A stretch of DNA of 64,000 nucleotides from Planctomycetota bacterium (GTDB lineage: Bacteria > Planctomycetota > Phycisphaerae > FEN-1346). Made by a program: the position numbers and the translations under genes. This document shows, one piece after another, positions 62,201 to 64,000 of the stretch. The DNA lies in the NCBI GenBank assembly GCA_030602705.1, contig JAUVZF010000003.1, positions 1-64,000 of the forward strand, given 5' to 3'. The notes under the pieces are model-generated. The model saw only the letters and a list, made by a program, of their open reading frames with translations. It did no database searches and was not told where the DNA came from. How positions within the stretch are numbered: position 1 is the stretch's first letter; each line of letters starts with the position of its first letter.

Positions 62201-63907
62201 GGGCCGGACAACCATGTCGTCGCGAGCGTCTACGGCGATGGCGCCCACGTCGCGGGCGGCGCCCGAGACGGCGAACACCGGAAACTCCATGGCCGTCCTG
62301 GTCCACTCGCTGAACCAGGTCTTCGGCACGTGGACGGCCGTGAAGAGCACCTGCCGCTCGGCCCCTGCGGGCACGCCTTTGGCCAGGCGGACGCGGACGC
62401 GTCCGGCCTCGCCGGGCTTGCCGTACCGCTCGAACGTCACGCCGCCGCCGTCGGCCGTGACGCTGGTCACGTCCCATCCGGCGGGGACGGAGAAATCGAA
62501 GGCGAAGCGTTTCTCTTGCTCCGGCACCAGGGCGAACCCGCCGCGCACCGTCAGGCCGCCGTCCTCGAGGATCGCCAGCAGGTTGGTCGTCACGCGCAGT
62601 CGCGCGGGCGGTTTGACGAACCGTGCCGTCAGTCCGAACGCCGCTTGCGGCGCGTAATACGCCACGACGGGGCGGATCTTTGCCGCCCCCGGCCGGGCCT
62701 CCAGCACCGTGGCCGGCAGCGCCTTCGTCAGGACTGCCGTGTCGATGGCGATGAGGCCCTCGGGCGAGATGGCCTCGGCCTTCAGGCGGTCCTCGACCGC
62801 CAGGCCGACGACGGCCACGTGGCCGACGACGTCGAGCGGTTCGAGTTTCGCGAGCGCCCACCCTCCGAGGTCCGGCCTCATCCGCACGGCCGACAGGTTC
62901 AGGACGACCGTCTCGGTCGTCTCGTCGCGAAGGTGGACGTCGAGGATGCGGCGGCCGGATTCGGTCACGATGGCCCAGCGCGCCAGGTTCGGCGACCGGA
63001 CGTCGGTTACCTCGAACCCCGCCGGGACGGCGAACCGGAACCCCTTCACGGCCCGGTGCAGGACGGCCATCGAGACGGTGGCGTGCAGCCGCTCGTAGGC
63101 CTGCGTCACCTCGTCCAGAAAGACCGACCGGGCGACGACGATGCGGTCCTTTCGCAGGAGGCGGCTGTTGAGCGTCATGACGAGCGAGACGTCGCCTCGC
63201 TGCGGCAGGATTTCAATGCGCGTGACCTCGGCCGCCTCGTCGAAGACGCGCTCCACGACCGGCGCGCCGGACTTGACCTCGACGTCGCCCGGGATGGTCA
63301 GCCGCATGCGTGTGGGCGCGGGGGTCGGCAGGCGGAAGTTCAGAATCTGCCTGGCGGCGGTGGTCTGAAGCGGGGCCACGACGTCGAGAACGAGTTTGTG
63401 CTCGCCCTTGCCCTCGACGAACAGTGTGAGCCGCCCGTCGTCCGAGAGGCCGAGCGGGGTGTCACGGGCGTCGAGGCTCGCGCCGCGCAGGCCCACGCCT
63501 CCGATGTCGAGGCCGACCGCGTGCAGACCGTCTTCCAGGACACTGACGGTGAGCGTGCCGGTGATCTCGGCCCGCTCGTCGCCGATCTTGGCCTGGTAGT
63601 CTGCCGAGATGAGAAGTGCCTGGCGCGGAGCGCGGGCCTCGGCCTCCTTCTTCGCCTTTTCGAGCAGCGCTTGGTATTCTTTGCGCGACAGGAGCACGCG
63701 GTTCGGATCGCCTTCGAGCAGGACGCTGAGGTCCTCGAACGGGACGAGCAGTTCGCGGACGGTTTTCTCGGATTTCGGATTTCGGATTTCAGATCTGAGA
63801 TTTGAGATTTGAGATTGCAGATTGGCCGGCGGCGGCTTGCTGACGGCCGCGGCGGGCACCGTCAGGGCTGCCAGGACCAGCAGCAGGATGGGGATGGTGT
63901 TACGCAT
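56222..63907 (-). CDS. Giant two-halved membrane-anchored protein of unknown function
   Basis: The 2561-residue product begins with a signal peptide (MRNTIPILLLVLAALTVPAAAVS). Half 1 (about 50-1110, extracytoplasmic, beta-rich) is followed by membrane segments (about 1116-1230: LAWALALAVVVVGLALT, AYVVGVGLVATLIPVIT and LLILYYLVAG, then GMVLAIAAGVLLAGGAS resembling a second signal). Half 2 (about 1230-2475) ends in similar membrane segments (VVVLVVVIVLVRRWLR, ILGVVGIALGIF, about 2480-2550). The halves are homologous: TLWSAALDGEPIKP (near 839) matches ALWTAVVAGQPVKP (near 2061), and GVASLKIDL (near 1081) matches GMASLDVELP (near 2442). Half 2 carries a Gln/Arg-rich coiled insertion (about 2250-2400). 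No family name recognised. ATG 63907 follows AAGGGGGTGACGACG and overlaps the upstream gene's stop. It could be a scaffold or envelope protein; the role is unknown. Confidence 0.75.
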   Translation of the reverse strand: MRNTIPILLLVLAALTVPAAAVSKPPPANLQSQISNLRSEIRNPKSEKTVRELLVPFEDLSVLLEGDPNRVLLSRKEYQALLEKAKKEAEARAPRQALLISADYQAKIGDERAEITGTLTVSVLEDGLHAVGLDIGGVGLRGASLDARDTPLGLSDDGRLTLFVEGKGEHKLVLDVVAPLQTTAARQILNFRLPTPAPTRMRLTIPGDVEVKSGAPVVERVFDEAAEVTRIEILPQRGDVSLVMTLNSRLLRKDRIVVARSVFLDEVTQAYERLHATVSMAVLHRAVKGFRFAVPAGFEVTDVRSPNLARWAIVTESGRRILDVHLRDETTETVVLNLSAVRMRPDLGGWALAKLEPLDVVGHVAVVGLAVEDRLKAEAISPEGLIAIDTAVLTKALPATVLEARPGAAKIRPVVAYYAPQAAFGLTARFVKPPARLRVTTNLLAILEDGGLTVRGGFALVPEQEKRFAFDFSVPAGWDVTSVTADGGGVTFERYGKPGEAGRVRVRLAKGVPAGAERQVLFTAVHVPKTWFSEWTRTAMEFPVFAVSGAARDVGAIAVDARDDMVVRPETLERLMPLDENEKTRYGLQGVGAALAYRYDAQPYRARLTVERTLPRITAQTFSFFRVERGRVAAHYEIVYDVTQARTRRLMLLLPEDTPTALSIRGLGGVALKEYTSELVGEKASRRRRWTAILAERRSGTVRLAVDFQQRLGELEPEDLALPIVEADGVAYQSGLVAVEGSPELDVVVKTGARKVDIGELVDAEYQPGRRLLGAYGFVGDTAPVAVSVARHPTLGLPPAIIQRAELATVLSADGLAQTSARFLLRTKALFLEVRLPEDSTLWSAALDGEPIKPQREAESMLLNLPAAAAGAVRDLRIVYETPVAGMGFWKGLDVPAPRLFLHAESTAEGKEVPVADLEWQLFMPSGYRVVRAEGSVVTGQVTAPPLAVASVAGAFYAGSGGVDFDHGALGLVLMGFGGCAMEEMAVGRWDQARDSADATQDDYFGDESEEGAAKTREDLKIAAEAPAGAKPAEKPPSVATATEAKPARPKLTPPALPKKPVTPAKKEDAKKKLKRAWALEGVASLKIDLVTTGEAVTFQSLGTEPRLALTVVDAGRMDSLAWALALAVVVVGLALTARPAAAKAAYVVGVGLVATLIPVITGRIELAMLVNGAFYAACLLILYYLVAGCVRWFVGKARGTFAPPATAAAGMVLAIAAGVLLAGGASAVADEKGAPYVIQVVPPPKPVKVPADAIIVPYDPGSKTGIQDADRLLVPYARYVELWNQAYPDKPIGEKKPPAPYALAGAALAATLKGEEFLLVEGYIDIEVYTDSYAVVPLPLEGGVLAKADLDGAPARLSVAEAAPPPNRKKSSKALPKSFVVLYVSGKGRHRLDLAVRMRLHRRGGWRVVEGRLPVAPATALALTVPDAGTEVRLGGVPDRASYDTKAAGQTIETALGAGGSVSIQWRPKVSEGQLDRTLTAASKAVLDVQEDSLRLVWSLHLEFRHGERDFFTLEVPNGYTVEKVEGTNVRGWETKQAGDRQEVTVTLLKPAKGSEDFTITIWRQADAGSSPVAGGEFDAPVVAVTGALRHTGQLVIRRSPLLDLRTVATSGVRRDDLPPEPKRTGPGGEAVESPLGIRPQEAYRFVATPFSVRLAAAPAVAKKSATVQMIVRVAQRERSMEARVTLTVRNRPLYWARFVVPADLKVDRVLAPGMFEWALTDEAGRKVLTVYLASGVQGACPILLRGKLGEDRETLETAVPHLEVLDVDRQQGDIVIQVDPAFEVRTEALENIERVLLRRAGGWLSSDQKALAALALHYTRPDYAGRLVLTAKKPDVTCFTVTNARVTDRSIDETILVSWTIRGAGIRDVSLVLPAWMKDARISVPLLRQKTITPVADDAASVRVHLELQDEVMGELRVLIENDRLLAGGTHDAPIPRVETGRTDRRYVALESAGRDEVIVDQEKTQGLDPLSRQQKEWAAVARMLRGGMTQAFIVSPGAEAPRLAFSTKERETVETVEAKIGLAQTVLVFDSSGAYRAQQTYRIDNRTEQFLEIELPEGAALWTAVVAGQPVKPTLMDDARKVRIPIVKTAEGDLDYAVILKYGGSIDDLGALRVSVAFPLIRPVNINAELSQVQVYLPETHAWFWFRGTMSRVTEEGTLQAGVLAYRNKLAGRLMQTLRSDNPFAQTRAKTNLFKIFRDIKTHKQSLGQKYYGNVTLQSELSNAAVVLKNVDKEIQAQEQARQVDADFNNDLIRQAYEKQDNRRARNLVQDLGSNWKAPPQTGARPAGQFDFNDAWLAETRLVNKEAEARQKKGAARFQVGGQKVASAQQQDPGHASQAAGQMFQMFADKDMADRKGVQQSARQQQRRLSQTEVVERYQQKLAQRAEIDKRVTRAGKTLTITGTGVGLREVGGFEGHGISGRGFFGVAEAPAETADLPTGMASLDVELPRRGTLFQFTSPLDKKIEITAWSASRPLIEGLERVAGVVVLVVVIVLVRRWLRGREIGLKTQGTISTVLIILGVVGIALGIFPVAGLLALAVGVGMKTKLFFARRRSAAV
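63769..63825. repeat. Simple sequence repeat (CGGATTT/GAGATTT) within the giant gene
   Basis: CGGATTTCGGATTTCGGATTT then AGATCTGAGATTTGAGATTTGAGATTGCAGATT encodes residues about 28-46 (NLQSQISNLRSEIRNPKSE), right after the signal peptide. A related AATCCGAAATCCG motif occurs at about 20090-20108, so the block is probably an inserted dispersed repeat read in frame. Confidence 0.75.
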
Positions 63908-64000
63908 CGTCGTCACCCCCTTCCTTGTCGTCGTCATTGTCTTGTGGCGGCGGCCGGCCTTCCTCGGCGGGTTGCGCTACGTTCTCGGCCGGAGGTTTGG
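63900..64000 (-). CDS. C-terminal end of an upstream gene, truncated by the window edge
   Basis: On the minus strand the frame KPPAENVAQPAEEGRPPPQD then NDDDKEGGDDDA ends at TAA (complement of 63900-63902). Its last codons overlap the start of the giant gene (ATGCGTAA), which means translational coupling. The end is Pro-rich and then strongly acidic (seven Asp in twelve residues). The rest of the gene is outside the window, so no function is given; it is the operon partner to look at first. Confidence 0.6.
   Translation of the reverse strand, partial: KPPAENVAQPAEEGRPPPQDNDDDKEGGDDDA

Noticed and set aside
58619..63805. 1728-codon plus-strand frame opposite the giant gene
   Set aside because: It is the high-GC mirror of the minus-strand frame: Arg/Gly/His-rich, without signal, motifs or ribosome site.

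Overview
The window looks like a chromosomal segment of a high-GC planctomycete (Phycisphaerae-like), probably from a metagenome-assembled genome. Pointers are the density of secreted Gfo/Idh/MocA oxidoreductases with twin-arginine signals, BNR-sialidase / DUF1080 / PQQ-propeller proteins, a PEP-CTERM protein, a mini-RHS protein, and many dispersed palindromic repeats. The assignment is inference; there is no rRNA or other phylogenetic marker gene that could be read directly as proof. No tRNA, rRNA, CRISPR array, integrase or replication origin was recognised.

Layout. (1) 0.3-11.6 kb, minus strand: an accessory carbohydrate-type operon of five secreted proteins (two five-bladed-propeller glycosidase-like proteins, a sialidase-methyltransferase-PQQ triple fusion, a sialidase-DUF1080 protein, a Gfo/Idh/MocA oxidoreductase). 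(2) 11.6-20.7 kb: a patchwork of repeats and accessory genes: a transglutaminase-like gene broken by an in-frame TGA, a mini-RHS protein with a partner, a PEP-CTERM endonuclease-like protein, and a DUF1998-type helicase bracketed by inverted ends of RAYT (IS200-like) remnants. (3) 20.7-24.7 kb: HD-GYP phosphodiesterase, MFS exporter, methyltransferase. (4) 24.7-32.1 kb, minus strand: a housekeeping run pheA-aroF-tpiA-secG-pyrE-yicC-gmk-rpoZ-coaC-coaB, with repeat arrays in several gaps. (5) 32.3-35.4 kb, plus strand and divergent from pheA: hpf, an EIIA-Ntr-like protein, HPr and enzyme I, a phosphorelay with no sugar permease nearby. (6) 35.4-38.4 kb: an orphan Tat signal peptide and two tandem Gfo/Idh/MocA oxidoreductases. 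(7) 38.4-56.1 kb: DUF2344 protein, RNase G/E, ruvX, an ECF sigma/anti-sigma pair with a secreted coiled-coil protein, two membrane paralogues, a ketopantoate-reductase-like protein, ferredoxin, parvulin foldase, mfd, a nitrilase-family amidohydrolase, clpB. (8) 56.2-64 kb, minus strand: a gene for a 2561-residue membrane-anchored protein built from two homologous halves, preceded by the Asp-rich end of a further gene.

Two things stand out. First, at least eight families of palindromic or tandem repeats occur, and several are placed exactly at or inside genes: one supplies the C-terminus of the first oxidoreductase, others overlap the stop codons of pyrE and coaC, one is an in-frame insertion in mfd, and one encodes residues just after the signal peptide of the giant protein. 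Second, modular secreted proteins (near-identical sialidase modules joined to different C-terminal domains; the two-halved giant) show recent or ancient domain duplication. The giant protein with its overlapping acidic upstream neighbour, and the mini-RHS/partner pair, are the best candidates for undescribed systems.
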